Shown in pieces: positions 44,418-56,138 of a stretch of 64,000 bases of DNA. Every line of letters begins with the position of its first letter. The first letter of the stretch is position 1. Made by a program: the position numbers and the translations under genes. Source of the stretch: Arctopsyche grandis (Eukaryota; Arthropoda; Insecta; Trichoptera; Hydropsychidae); the NCBI RefSeq assembly GCF_051622035.1, contig NC_135358.1, positions 11,724,001 through 11,788,000 of the forward strand, given 5' to 3'. Below the pieces are notes generated by a model. The model saw only the letters and a list, made by a program, of their open reading frames with translations, searched no databases and was not told where the DNA came from.

Positions 44418-47400
44418 ATGCGGCTGGTTTTAATTTGTTTTTTTAATACATTCTTGTAAAGATTTTTTGCAGAATTGAGGCACGGGCCCTGGAAATTTGT
44501 CCCCTCCCCCCCCCCCTTCTCATCTGCCTTGCTTACAATGAATTAGTCTTATCATTCATATCATACTTTTCCGATTGAACTAGTGCTTAAAGATGACTGT
44601 AAATGATGATGATGAAACTTAACATTTTTCATTTAAATCATGATCTTAAAGTAGATTTACGAAATAAGAGTAATGATATGCTTGCTCAGAAGAAAGTTGT
44701 TTCATTTAGTTGTTTTTTTAGTTTAGTTTAAAATTTTGTCTTAATTTAAACTAAACATTTATAAACTATTACGAATAGTTTTAAATAATATTTAAGTTTT
44801 TTCTATGTAGTAGAATATTTTTCAAGTGGTATTAAAATAATTTATATTCAAGTTTGTCGCGAGATATCTACATATAGAAAGTACATATGTAGATAGATAT
44901 GGAGACGCGTGTCGACTGGGTGTCCGATTTGCAGTGTCGGTGCAACTGCATCCCCCTAATGCGCCCCTAGGGGTTGCGGTTGCGGCGGTACACCAACCCA
45001 AAAAAACACAATTGAATCATTGATTTTTACGCGAGTGTGAACTCCGCCACGTCCCCCCATCTGAAAATCCCAGTGCACCCTTCTTCAAATCGAAAAGAGG
45101 AGGAGAGAGAGGGTCGTGGAGAAGGCAAGTGGAGCTGGGACGCCACAAGTCACCTACCCACCACTCACATTAAAAAACACAAAACGAGGCCAGTCAGCTG
45201 ATACACTTCGTTTATGAGATTTTACGATTAAAATTTATTTTTTAATTTGAGAATCACTGCATTTTAGCGATACGTATTTTATTTTAAAAAGCAAACGAAA
45301 AGCATTTTTAATACAGCAAACGTGTTGTGAAAGTTTTTGTAAAGCAAAAACTTTATAAATCGAACAAATGTTACACTGAATTTGATTCAAAAGCTTCCAA
45401 CATTTATTTGAATACGTTTTCCAGTACTACGTGTCAAAGTTCGATTTTTCCCTCTTTTTATTAAAATTTTACATCGTTACTTTCATATGTATGTATGTAT
45501 ATCTACATATGTATAAAATTGATTGTATATACATATGTAAGTACATAATATGTACGTATGTATGTCCTCGATTTAGTTTTAAATTTGGGCCCACAAAATT
45601 TGTTGTACCTTAAATTCAAACCTTAGGGAGTTTTGAAAGGGCTCGGAGCCCTATTTTGAAGTACTCCCATACAAAAACTACCGACAAGTATGTTTTTCCA
45701 CTTATCGAGGCCACATTTTTAAACTAATGATCACCAAATTTGTTACACTATCTTCCGGTATCATAAACGTGGATTTAGAAAGATTCTCCTTAGAAGGAAT
45801 ATTTAAATTATGAAAGATTAAATTATTAAATCCTAAGAAGTAATATTTTTTTCAACTTTTATCTACTCAAGCAACGCCAGATAACTATTTACATATACTA
45901 TAATATATTATAATATATGTATTTATAGACATGCTGTTTTAAATATATGTATGTACATAAGTTTCGATTATTTAATTTTTTACCATAGTTAGTCAGCTAA
46001 TCTTCCATCGGGCATTCTATGTATGTAGAAGTATTAATAATGTTTACCATTTTTAGGAAAAATTATGTTTTTTATACAATTTTATTGTATTAATTATCCC
46101 ATAGAAATAAGCTCTATAAGTAAAACGCTCCCCTTATTCCCCAATAAATACAACACGCGTCATGTAGTAATGCGATATTCAGCCGGATATCAAAAGCGTG
46201 TAAGTATACCTATTACACACATACATACATATTCAAAAAAAAAATGTTCAGTGAATCAAATGAAAAATCAGAGACTGTTGTATAATGATGAATGGTAATG
46301 GCATAGCCTGAAGCCACTGTCGCATTTCATATAATATGACGGCTCTCTGAATTTAACCATCCCTCACATGTTAGTAATTTTAGATGAAAAATGCTTTAAA
46401 ACGTATCCTATTGTTAATCGTATGAAATGTTTTCAAACCTATGCATGTGAATATTATTTTATAGATTGGATCAAAATTATATTTTGCGAAAGCAAATCTG
46501 AAGGTGATAAGGCGTGTATTAATGATGGTGTGTTCGTCTTGAAAGGCTTTTATCAAAATTGCAATATATCACACGGGTAGGCCGCCAAAGAGATAGGCAG
46601 GAGTCGACAACAATGGATTTGAGGCAAGTGAGGAAGGGGGTGGTGGAGATGGGCGATTGTTTCCCAAATCCCTGGATAATTATGTATCACGGATCATGTC
46701 CGCATTCAGGGCTTTCGCCCGACCCTCTTCCACCTCCAGCCTCCCTCCGTGGTAATTCGCATTCTTGCCAGACAAGCACCTTTCTTATTAACTCGCATAG
46801 AATCCTCTTATTAGAAGGGTAGGGGACGACTCGGTGGAGAATGGCGCCCAATTATGCCACTTTGGCGTTCAAAAAGGCGGCAAAAATCGAATCGACAGGC
46901 AGATTGGCACACTCGAACGCTTTTTGAATTTTCAAATATTTTTTTTACATTGGAAAATACTCGTTTTAAAATTCATACATAATTTATATTGAATGCTAAT
47001 TTTTTTATGATTGTATTCTATATATTTTTTTCAATTTAATAAAAATTTGAATTTGCAATCATATATATAATTTATTCTGGTTTATATAACCTATATGTTT
47101 ACATATATATAAATATATCTTTGAACCGATTTTTGAATAAATTAAAACCATCTATTGATACCACATATGTATATACATGCATCAGTAAAAGTACATATGT
47201 AAGTACTACCAGTACATAAGCATGGAGTTATAAAAAAAAATCGAAATATTTTAAAGCATACTATATACTTTTTATACTTATATAAAGACTATATATGTAT
47301 GTATGTATGAAATATAATACATAAACGAAACGATAACAAGAGTCGTTAGTTTTTTTAACGAAAATTATATAAATAGTGCCTACATACATATATACATATG

Positions 47401-47601
47401 CAAATTATTGTTATTTTGTTGGTTACGAGACCGTTCCATTTAAAATCATAATTTTTAAAATATAGCTTGGGCGTAACTTTATACCTGTAAGTACTAAAAC
47501 CAGTATATAATAATATGACCTGTGTATCATTTACGCTAGCTAGATAGCTATGTAGATACTAAATTGTAAAGAATTTCATAATACTACAACTATACACATT
47601 A
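44418..47601. other. Presumed svp intron, no gene seen
   Basis: Unique G+C-raised islands at about 44900-45190 and 46580-46920, separated by A+T-rich DNA with many TACATATGTATG runs. The frames at 46368-46580 and 46559-46822 have no recognisable motif. Confidence 0.35.
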
Positions 47602-47856
47602 ACTGACATACGTGGAAGTGGCGGATGTCCAATTTTCAGTTCCAAAACACTATTTCTGTTTGACTTAATTCACCAATTGTTATCAATTATTTTAAGTCAA
47701 TATGTTCAAAATCTTGGAAAAGCAGAATAAACGAATTACAGGCCACCAGTATTTTTAAATATCGTTAAACGCAAAGCATTATATTTAATGTTTTGCGAAA
47801 TGTTTCTAGAAATGAAGAAAAGTGGACTCATGCTACTTTCAAATATAACGGTTTAG
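47602..47856 (+). repeat. TA-flanked MITE family M2, degraded copy
   Basis: The interior matches the other M2 copies (CAATTTTCAGTTCCAAAACA, TTACAGGCCACCAGTATTTT, GAAATGAAGAAAAGTGGACT). The left end has lost most of its GAGCCGTTATATTT repeat and the right end reads CAAATATAACGGTTTAGA, mutated from GGCTCATA. Confidence 0.7.
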
Positions 47857-48962
47857 ATTATTTTGAACATAATACAAAATATTTTTAAAATTTCATGTAC
47901 AGATTTAACCTTTGTGGATTTCGTTTGATCTAAATAACAATAGTTAGACGTGTAAACAGGCATAGTAGACACTTGGAAGGCGATACGTGCGCGTCAAATT
48001 TGGCCGTCATTAATTCAATAACAAAACTAATCCCCCGGCGTTCCAGCGACCGCGATATGAGATTATCCAACCCCATCGTGCAACCCCTACCGAATAATGG
48101 GATAAGGGTGTATTGCCTATCACAGTCTCGACCGCACTGTAAAAAGCGGTCACCCACCCCTTCCCGCACATCCACCCTCACCACTATAAGGGGGGTGCTA
48201 GACGAGACTTGAGGTGATCCACTCCATATATGGGACAAGTGCATGTTATCACACTAAAATTTCAAAAAAATACTAGGCTATCGAATATGAAAATATTTCG
48301 TACAAGAAAATTATGCATCAGTGTAAGCACTCACTGCATTCGCGAGTAAGGAACGATGGGTAGGTGGATATCATACGCGTCATGCATGTACATCTAAAAA
48401 TTGAATGCATGATCTGATTTAGATGTTTGCTGACTGGCCGCTGCCACTGGATAATTGAACCGTGTGAATATGTGAAATCTGCTTGTATGCTGTCCACTGG
48501 CGCGCACATACGACATGAATGGGATAACGAGGTACCGCCGTTTGCCCTCATGCATATTCAACGGAGAAGGACCGCGACCCGCGCGTGTCTACCCCTGACG
48601 TAGACGAACGGTCAGTAGCGAAATATTTTAATGATAATAAAAATATATATTTATGAAATAAATTCCTGGCGAATTGCTTTTGAATCAACTTTTAGATGTG
48701 ATATCATAAAATCCTGAACGAATGGAATTAGGATGTAGTGAATTAAAGCAAATATATCCTGTTTTCTAATTAAAAAAAATCGCTTTGCTTAAAGAAGAAG
48801 GTTTTTGATCAGTGTGATATTCCAGTAATGCAAAATTTTGGCGTTTCAAAATACAATAATTTCAAAATACAGAACGTATAAAATGATATATTAACGATTA
48901 GCAAGCGGCATAGATCAATCTTTAGCATGTAATGCTTTCAATTGTGTGGTCATCATACAATT
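47857..48962. other. Presumed svp intron with unique island
   Basis: A G+C-raised, repeat-free stretch runs from about 47940 to 48610. Opposed frames at 47930-48244 and 47973-48212 occupy it but resemble no protein I know. Candidate regulatory sequence by composition. Confidence 0.35.
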
Positions 48963-49244
48963 GTGTGGCCAGACCTTGGATTTGTGACTCCAAAGTCGAT
49001 CATTTCCTACCAGAGTTTGCCAATTTATCTGATTTCATTGAAACGGTTCCAGCAAATTGGCAACCCCGTCCTATCTCTTGTGAAATTCCAGCTCTTCAGC
49101 TTCTCAATTTCGCTGCTTTATATAAATGCTGCAAATTTGTACATGCATATATGTCTCTATGATTGATTGAACTAATAGATGTTTCTAATTGACTTGAATA
49201 ATACTACATTGTTTGAAATAGATGTCGTGTAAAATAAAATAAAT
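48963..49244 (+). repeat. SINE family S1, body and tail
   Basis: GTGGCCAGACCTTGGATTTG, TGACTCCAAAGTCGATCATT and TACCAGAGTTTGCCAATTTA, then ATTGAAACGGTTCCAGCAAA, match the S1 body. It ends AAAATAAAATAAATGG. The tRNA-like head is missing (5' truncation). Confidence 0.7.
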
Positions 49245-49334
49245 GGGATGAATACCTGTATAAAAAAATATATCTACAATATATATTTATGTTGAACGAG
49301 AAGAGACACGAATCCAAACACGTAAATAAGAAGT

Positions 49335-49660
49335 GTGGTTAGTGGTAAGAACACACTGAATCGTACGGCATGGACGTGCTCGTGGTTTCTAACTGAGATA
49401 GACACCTTCATGTCATCATTAATTCGTACGATCTTATTATTTCGACAAGTTTCGCCTACATTTCTTCAAATATGGTAATCATCGCTATCGATCCCTGTCA
49501 AACCTATGTATGTACATACATATGTGAATACAAGAATAAAATATCTCCAAAAAATCTCCACGGAGTGAGTTTTGTCATATATAGCGAAAATTTTGCCATG
49601 TATTGCGACAGGTGAGTTTTGCGTGTATCTCTGTGTGTCTGCACCATAAAGTAGCTGATT
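49335..49660 (+). repeat. hAT-like MITE family M3, copy
   Basis: Left end GGTAAGAACACACTGAATCG and right end TCTGTGTGTCTGCACCATAA are inverted. The interior shares ATTAATTCGTACGATCTTAT, TTTCGACAAGTTTCGCCTAC and GAATACAAGAATAAAATATC with the other copies. It forms part of the fortuitous 190-codon minus-strand frame at 49466-50038. Confidence 0.6.
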
Positions 49661-51339
49661 AAAGTAGGGATTTAAGGTGGACAAGAGATGTGTCCAAGTG
49701 ATCGTAAAAGATCTAAAAGTATGCAAGAGAGGTAAAACGTGAGGTAGGTTGATGAAGTAAAGAAAATGTGTGTTTCTCAAAAGAGGCAGTGTAACAAGAA
49801 TGCCTTGAAATGATGAATACAATGTCGGTATTCTCCCTCTATAAATCTGATAAAAAAGGCTTAGCAAATAGATCATCATAACCTTTTTTTGACAGGTTAA
49901 AATTAGAAAATAAAATAGTAAAAATAGTTCAATCTTCATAGAAAACGCTTTGGAAAACTCAAAATTCACTTTAAGAAGAATAAAAAACTTAAATTGAAAT
50001 ACATCTCTGTTGTTAATTTGAAAAACTTTCGAAGTCATAATTTCGAAATCTTCAAGATTATACGTACATTCATATGTATATGTACATGACCTATAAAAAT
50101 CATCGTCATATGAGATTTTAATAACATGAAAAACATTATGAAATCAATAATATAATTGTTTCTTTTTGAGGGTAAGTTCGCTTGGAGAGCATTTTCCGAG
50201 TAGCGCGTTCCGGAAAAACGACCCGCCACATCCCTTTTCCGGTTTAGAAAAGGGGGGGGGAGAACAAATATGGTAATTTTCACGAGGCGACAGCTTCGGC
50301 CAGAATAATTAAAACACGGGGTAGCTGAAAAGTCAAAAGGGTTTTAACGAATTCATGCTGAGCGGTCTGTGGCCATCTAGATAGTTTTGCACGTGGGGTT
50401 AGGATACAAATCCCATCTTTTAATAACCACCTACACACCCTCTCGACTCCACCTTGGTGTTTCTACCTAAAATGACATTCTAATTAGCCGAGAATTTTCA
50501 ATTTGCAATTTTAATAAAAACCAGAAAATATCCCACACAAATTCTGTCCGATGACGTACACTTACATAATTTTGAATTAAATACAATCATTGTTCCCATA
50601 CAAAAAATAAAGCGTTAATTTGCGTATTTCTTTTAATTTTGTTTTATAAACGAAACATACAAATTATATGAATTTTATAATGAAAAAAATTCAATAAACA
50701 TTCAAGATAAACGATAATGTGCATTCGCTAATTATAGTATTATTTTTAATTAAAAATAGTGAAAAAAACTTCAGAGGAGAATCTTGGGAGTGCACAGTGT
50801 TTATAAAGGAAAACGTGAGTAATGCACAAAGTACACTTTAATTATACACACTTAATCGAAATTAATAGTCCATTGTATTCTCTGCTTTACGAGTCGATTA
50901 AAATTAAAAGCCACCGCAAGTTTCAATTACATTCAAGCGTTTGCAACCACTAAATCGTCTCTTTGTATCTACGTCCACAACTAAAAGGCTTTTAGTATAA
51001 AATTATATGTTTTCATCGACATTGTAAAATGGTATGAATTTCGGGCGCGAATCAAAACATAATTTGGATTCATTTGGAAGAGAGGGGAGCATTTGTTTTG
51101 ATTGCTCACGCGCTGCAAAAACATTTGGTTTTTGACTGATAAACCGGAAACGGCCCATGTTTGTCCTGTTTCGGATAATGAGCAAACACTCGAACCAATA
51201 TTTGCTCTGGATGGAACATAAACCAATTCGAAATGTGAGCCAATACAATGCAGGCAAAAAGTTGGCGCGATTAAGCTTCACATTTGTTTTTTTTTACGAT
51301 ACGTAATATAACATAATCAAATTATTCCATAAAAGTATA
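49661..51339. other. Presumed svp intron, no gene seen
   Basis: The 190-codon minus-strand frame reaching 50038 is hydrophobic and phenylalanine/leucine-rich and has no recognisable domain. The frames at 50035-50283 and 50981-51281 are equally unassigned. Mixed unique DNA. Confidence 0.35.
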
Positions 51340-51771
51340 TGTAACAGTAAAATTGAACATTTAGTTTGTTCGTGAGCATAGTAAAATTTATTCATACACG
51401 AACCAATCTCAATAGTTATAGTGTACACAATAAAACATATTGACAAACGAACTACATAATATCTTCATGCATAAACTACAAATTTGACATAAAGTATTCT
51501 CAATCGTTTGTAATGTTGGAATATTTTTAATATTAATAATGGAAACGGAATCATACCAATGTCAATATATTGTTTCCATAGGGTTTCATTCTGAAATACT
51601 GGCGTTTCGACATCTCAAAGGTTTCAACAACTCAAAAGTTTTGACAGCTAAAAGTTTCATACAACACCTGAGTGTATTTGAAGATAGCTTTTGACTGTTG
51701 GCACTAAAATTAAAACCGATAGTTCGCGTATGAACAAACTAGTACGTTCATGAACACTCGAACTGTAACAT
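51340..51771. repeat. MITE family M5, copy 2 (opposite orientation to copy 1)
   Basis: The outermost GTAACAGT and ACTGTAAC are inverted. Inside, TTTAGTTTGTTCGTGAGC and GAACAAACTAGTACGTTCA are also roughly inverted. The body contains the complement of ACTATCGGTTTTAATTTTAG and AGCTGTCAAAAC, matching 20973-21757. About 430 bp, non-coding. Confidence 0.65.
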
Positions 51772-52926
51772 ACATATATGTATGTACATATTGCAAAAAA
51801 GTCAGGAATATATCGGTTGATTTATGATTCTGAATTTATGATTGATACGAATTTATGATTGATACGAATTCTTACTATGTATGTATGTAAACCGATTACT
51901 ACTCGCTGTACTTTGTTAACTATTTTATTGTTACCCCATGAAACATTTTCTCTCTTTATTTGATCTAAAAAATCTGAGAGCATTCACAATTGGGTGCAAT
52001 AAGTTCGGGTCGAGTTTGTTGAAGTTTACGTATCCCTTTTTAGTGAACTTTCAGAGGGTCGCTAATGTTATTACTTGTATATCTAACCGCGCCACTTTGA
52101 CTTATCTGTGAAACGCCCGCTACAAAAATAATTTATTTCTGAGCAAATAACGAACGAGGGGGCGCAGAAATCCCTTAAGCTCAAAGCCAAAGGGTTAAAA
52201 GGTAACAAAGTTACCGGGGGGTTGAAGGGGATGGTTGGAACGTCACCACGCGGATGTTTTTAACCACGGTCGCCGTAATGAAATCCTTATAATATTTTAT
52301 ACACATCAAAGATACTTTTAAAAAGTGGGCGAGCTTTCAATAATACGCTGAAATTTAAAAGAAATTTTCATAATCGGTACGGTACATTGGCTTTTATTAA
52401 ACTGAAACGAGACTATTACTTTTCATATATTTTTGGTGGCGCGTTAATTGAGAGATTGTATCAATCAGGAAGCTTCGAAATTAAAGGTGATTTTTCTATC
52501 CCAAACCGTTGATTTACAATACAGGAATTCTACAGCGTGATTTAACTGCTTTTACCGTAACGACAGATTCTTAAGTAGTCTCAGTTGGAAGTTTCAACGG
52601 ATGAAACAATGCACTTGCTGAAGGGCGGCCCAACCGTGATTTACGTCCGAGTCAATGACGCACACAAATAAAACGCATCGCTAGTAGCTCTGTGAAATGC
52701 AGTAAATCTAACAGGCCAATGCAACCGTGGCACCTCCCTCTCGATGTTTCTAAAATTTACATCGTCTGACTACAATTCGGCCGAATCTAGGACCGGAAGG
52801 GTCGACGGATCGGTGAGAACCACCCAGCATCACACCGAATCCGTTGCACTCGAGTTCTTATTAACATTAGTTTCGACAGATATTATATGAAAATTTTCAA
52901 AATGATTTATCTATTACATATATGTA
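51772..52926. other. Presumed svp intron, no gene seen
   Basis: Unique sequence with a G+C-raised part at about 52080-52280 and 52590-52860. GATTGATACGAATT is repeated in tandem near 51840-51870. No coding signal. Confidence 0.35.
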
Positions 52927-53813
52927 CGCTGACCATGTGTCCTTTATTTGAGAGGATAGACCTTTATTTCAATGCCCTGTCCTTTAGTTTGCCCTTGTCC
53001 TTTATTGCCCTTTGGATCCTTTATTTTGTGATGTCGACCATCGATGGCAAACCCTCAAAATATTGGTTTTTTTTTCTGGAGAAATATTGAAAATCACGAA
53101 TCAAATATCCATAAATTGATAGTTGTTAATTTTGCTGCCCACATATCCAACAACTGCATAGGCACTGGTGTCGATTGTCTTCCAATATATATTAAATTGA
53201 TATTAGTAAAAATGTATTCACATTTCTACATTTATATGATAAGAGTGGAACAATTAAAATAATTTTGTTACGAGAAATCCCTTCTCGACGAAGATCGAGG
53301 AAAATATTTGAAAATATTTTTCTAGTCACTGGTCCTTAAATATACTCAACGGCGAATTATTCGATGAAGTTTTGTGTATTAAAAATTTCGTGTATTGAAG
53401 TTTTTTAATATTTCATATATGTATAAAGAAGTGTATTGAATTTTCCTTATGCCTACATTGAACGAATATTTTCATTACTGAATAATACACATGTTGACAA
53501 ATGAAAAAACCCTAAAATAGATACATGTATTATAAGCTACACTATAAGCATGCATTTATACCAAATGCAGCTTTGAAATAAACTGTATGCAATTTTATGA
53601 TTTTTTAAAGCACAAATCTGCGTTTTAAAAAATTATTCTTGTGAAAAATATCAAAATCAATGTCATTTAAATTTAAATGATATTTAGTAAATATGATTGC
53701 TTAACATTTTAAATTTTGTATGCTACTATTTTATAATAAATGTTATAAAGCATTTTTGAAGTTCTTTGATTCTTCATATGTCCTATATTTACATCAAAAA
53801 AATATGGTCACTG
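52927..53813 (+). mobile_element. Internally deleted hAT element
   Basis: The left end CTGACCATGTGTCC and the right end, reverse-complemented, CAGTGACCATATTTTT share TGACCAT. Just inside the left end, TCCTTTATTT-like words recur about five times (52939-53030), a subterminal repeat pattern known from several hAT families. The interior holds two transposase remnants. No clean 8-bp target duplication was found, because the flanks are TACATATGTA microsatellites. Confidence 0.6.
53085..53500 (+). pseudogene. hAT transposase remnants
   Basis: FAAHISNNCIGTGVDCLPIY followed by MYSHFYIYMIRVEQLK (to 53260) corresponds to the 'CxAHxLNN...' and 'YTVRVxxLK' zone of hAT transposases. Further on, in another frame near 53453-53510, NAYIERIFSLLNNTHVDK resembles the C-terminal 'SNAxVERIFS' dimerisation motif. 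The catalytic residues between have been deleted or are unreadable. Dead copy. Confidence 0.6.
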
Positions 53814-55396
53814 TAATTACATATGTATATGCCATTCAAAGGTGATTGGTTTTGACAACTTGGTAACATTAACAGTACTCTTCTCCTCTTACTACTGCCA
53901 CTTTTACTTGATACTATGTAGTACTACGTAAGAACGTAAAAACTAGCATTATTCGTTTGGACAGTAAAAACTATAAATTGCAATCGGTGACATTCAAGTG
54001 TGTCGCAGCAAGTGCAAAGTGCGTTTGTAATGTGAGGGCGAAATGCTACATAAATCACAATGTACGTGAGAAGGATAAAATATTAAGAGCAGTCGCCACA
54101 ACTGACAAGCTGGGGGTGCGAAAAAACCGAATGTTTCGACTTAAAAAATTGGGTGAGGAAAAAAATGGACCAGAAAAATGCGGGGTGCATAAGTTATGAG
54201 CGCGAGAAGAAGAGCTTTTACTTAAGTTATTTCAGTCTAACTTTGGGGGTGTGAGGTTTTTTTTACCATCGGAAAAATCAAATCCACTCACCGTATCCAA
54301 CGATACTTATTACATTTCCCAAGGATTGACGACATGGTCACGATCGACGCTCCTTCCGTTCCACTTTCGACTTTTATTATCGACACGGAGAGTGCACTAT
54401 AATAGTGCAGCAGATAAAGCCAGAGATAAATCGTGATGGTACCGAATACTATGTGTGGTTTTAATAATGCTCGTATCGAGTTACACAGTCCTCAGGCTCC
54501 AATAAAATGAGGCATTTAATAGCCGAACAAGTGGTCCGGCGACAGAGTGACCACACCCGACCCAACTCTCCACCAAAGAATTAAACCAATCGTAAATTGT
54601 ATGGTTATTTCACAGGAAAGCTCGAATAAAACTAAACTTATGATCGTTTAAGTGAAACGTAAAGATAAAAGAACGACACCGGCGAGGCGCACCTCTCTTC
54701 CTAAAATTATCGGCGATTGTTAAACTTTGTTAAACCCTCTCAAGCAACAATCATATAATATAAGAAAAAACTGTAATACATTCGCTGAGTATGTATCAAT
54801 TGTATGTAGTACAGAAATTCATTTTATGCGAAAATATTCTGGTACTTTTTGGTATTTTATGTTTAGAGCATTATGACGATGATTTTTATTAATGCACTGT
54901 GTTAATTAATGTAAGTGATAATTCCTTAAAATATATTGCTGGTTGATGTTTAGAAGCTGTGATTGCTCTCAAAGCGATGTGTTCTTGCAATACATTATCT
55001 TCGAAGTGTTCCATTGATTCTTAATGTGCATTTAATACAAATCTTTAGTATCCACTTCGAAAATATTTAACAATTCTCATACGGACACAGAAGGGCTTAT
55101 CAATATTTACGGCGTTGTACTAAAAACATTTCTTGGTCTCACTTATGCTAAAAGTTTGATTGGAAAATGCCGACAGAAACTCACTCTCTCTTATGTATTG
55201 TATTGGTACAATCGAATTTATTGTTCAATTTTTTCAAATAAATTTTATACACGTGCGCTTCTGCGTGTATATAAAGAAATAAAATTTAAAATATACTCTA
55301 TGAATCGTAAATTAAACGTTCTTTTATGTTTAGATTTTATTGTCATCATTAAACGGAATCAGATAAACTAATGAAGCGCTTGTAGGTGGGAAGCTG
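53814..55396. other. Presumed svp intron, no gene seen
   Basis: Unique moderately G+C sequence around 53950-54680. The 80-codon lysine-rich frame at 53957-54199 and the 61-codon frame at 54251-54436 are unrecognised. No repeats shared with the rest of the window. Confidence 0.35.
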
Positions 55397-55411
55397 TTAA
55401 CCCTTTGAGGA

Positions 55412-55474
55412 GTACGGCCGTACGGGTACGTGGCAAAAAAAATGGCCCCGCCAGAGTACGGCCGTACTTGTACG
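55412..55474. repeat. Twin 12-bp palindromes at the piggyBac 5' end
   Basis: GTACGGCCGTAC occurs at 55412-55423 and 55456-55467. Each is preceded by A and followed within two to four bases by a further GTACG. The 44-base spacing makes a direct repeat of about 20 bases as well. Subterminal repeats in piggyBac elements are known to be needed for transposase binding; here that role is inference. Confidence 0.75.
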
Positions 55475-56138
55475 ATTTGACACGTTCAATCACTCAAAAT
55501 ACTCTACCTCTCTCATTGTTCGACATATTTGCATCTCGTTTTTTTTCAAGTGTTGCTGAGGTTTCTCTTTCACTCTTGTGAATATATATTTTTGTATTCG
55601 AATAAAGAAACCAAATTTAACGAGGCGTGAAAGCCAGTTAAATTTTGATGACTGAACATGACGACAACTTTTTGTTCTAAAGTAATATTTTCCACATGTA
55701 AACACTATAAAATATGTTCCGAACGAATAACATCGACATCTCTGACTAACATTATTTCATTTGACCCTAATAAAAATAATTTAGCGTGAAATTAGAATTT
55801 TATTTATTTTCGAGAGAATTGTCCGGAATGCAAGGGAAACTTTGTCCAAAGGGTCGCCATCGGGCCACAAATCAATCATATAATCGAGCGAAATATGTCA
55901 ATTTTACAACTTCCCACAAAATAAGAGTGTTCGACAAGATTTTTCGAGTCAGTTGATTCCGAACATACACTAGAATCGGATCTCGGTTTTATATTGGATG
56001 CGTTATCCAATTAGCGTTATCGAACGCATTCGCGTCTTGTCGACTCGGTACATAAAAACTTTTTTTGTGAAGTGCATTATAATATTTTTTGTGATCAAGT
56101 GTAAATAAAAATTGTGATCTGCTCGTTTTAAATTCAAA

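Noticed and set aside
49466..50038. 190-codon minus-strand open frame, the second longest uninterrupted frame after the transposase apart from the LINE ORFs
   Set aside because: Phe/Leu-rich, no recognisable domain, overlaps an M3 MITE and lies in A+T-rich DNA; most likely antisense to repeat sequence.
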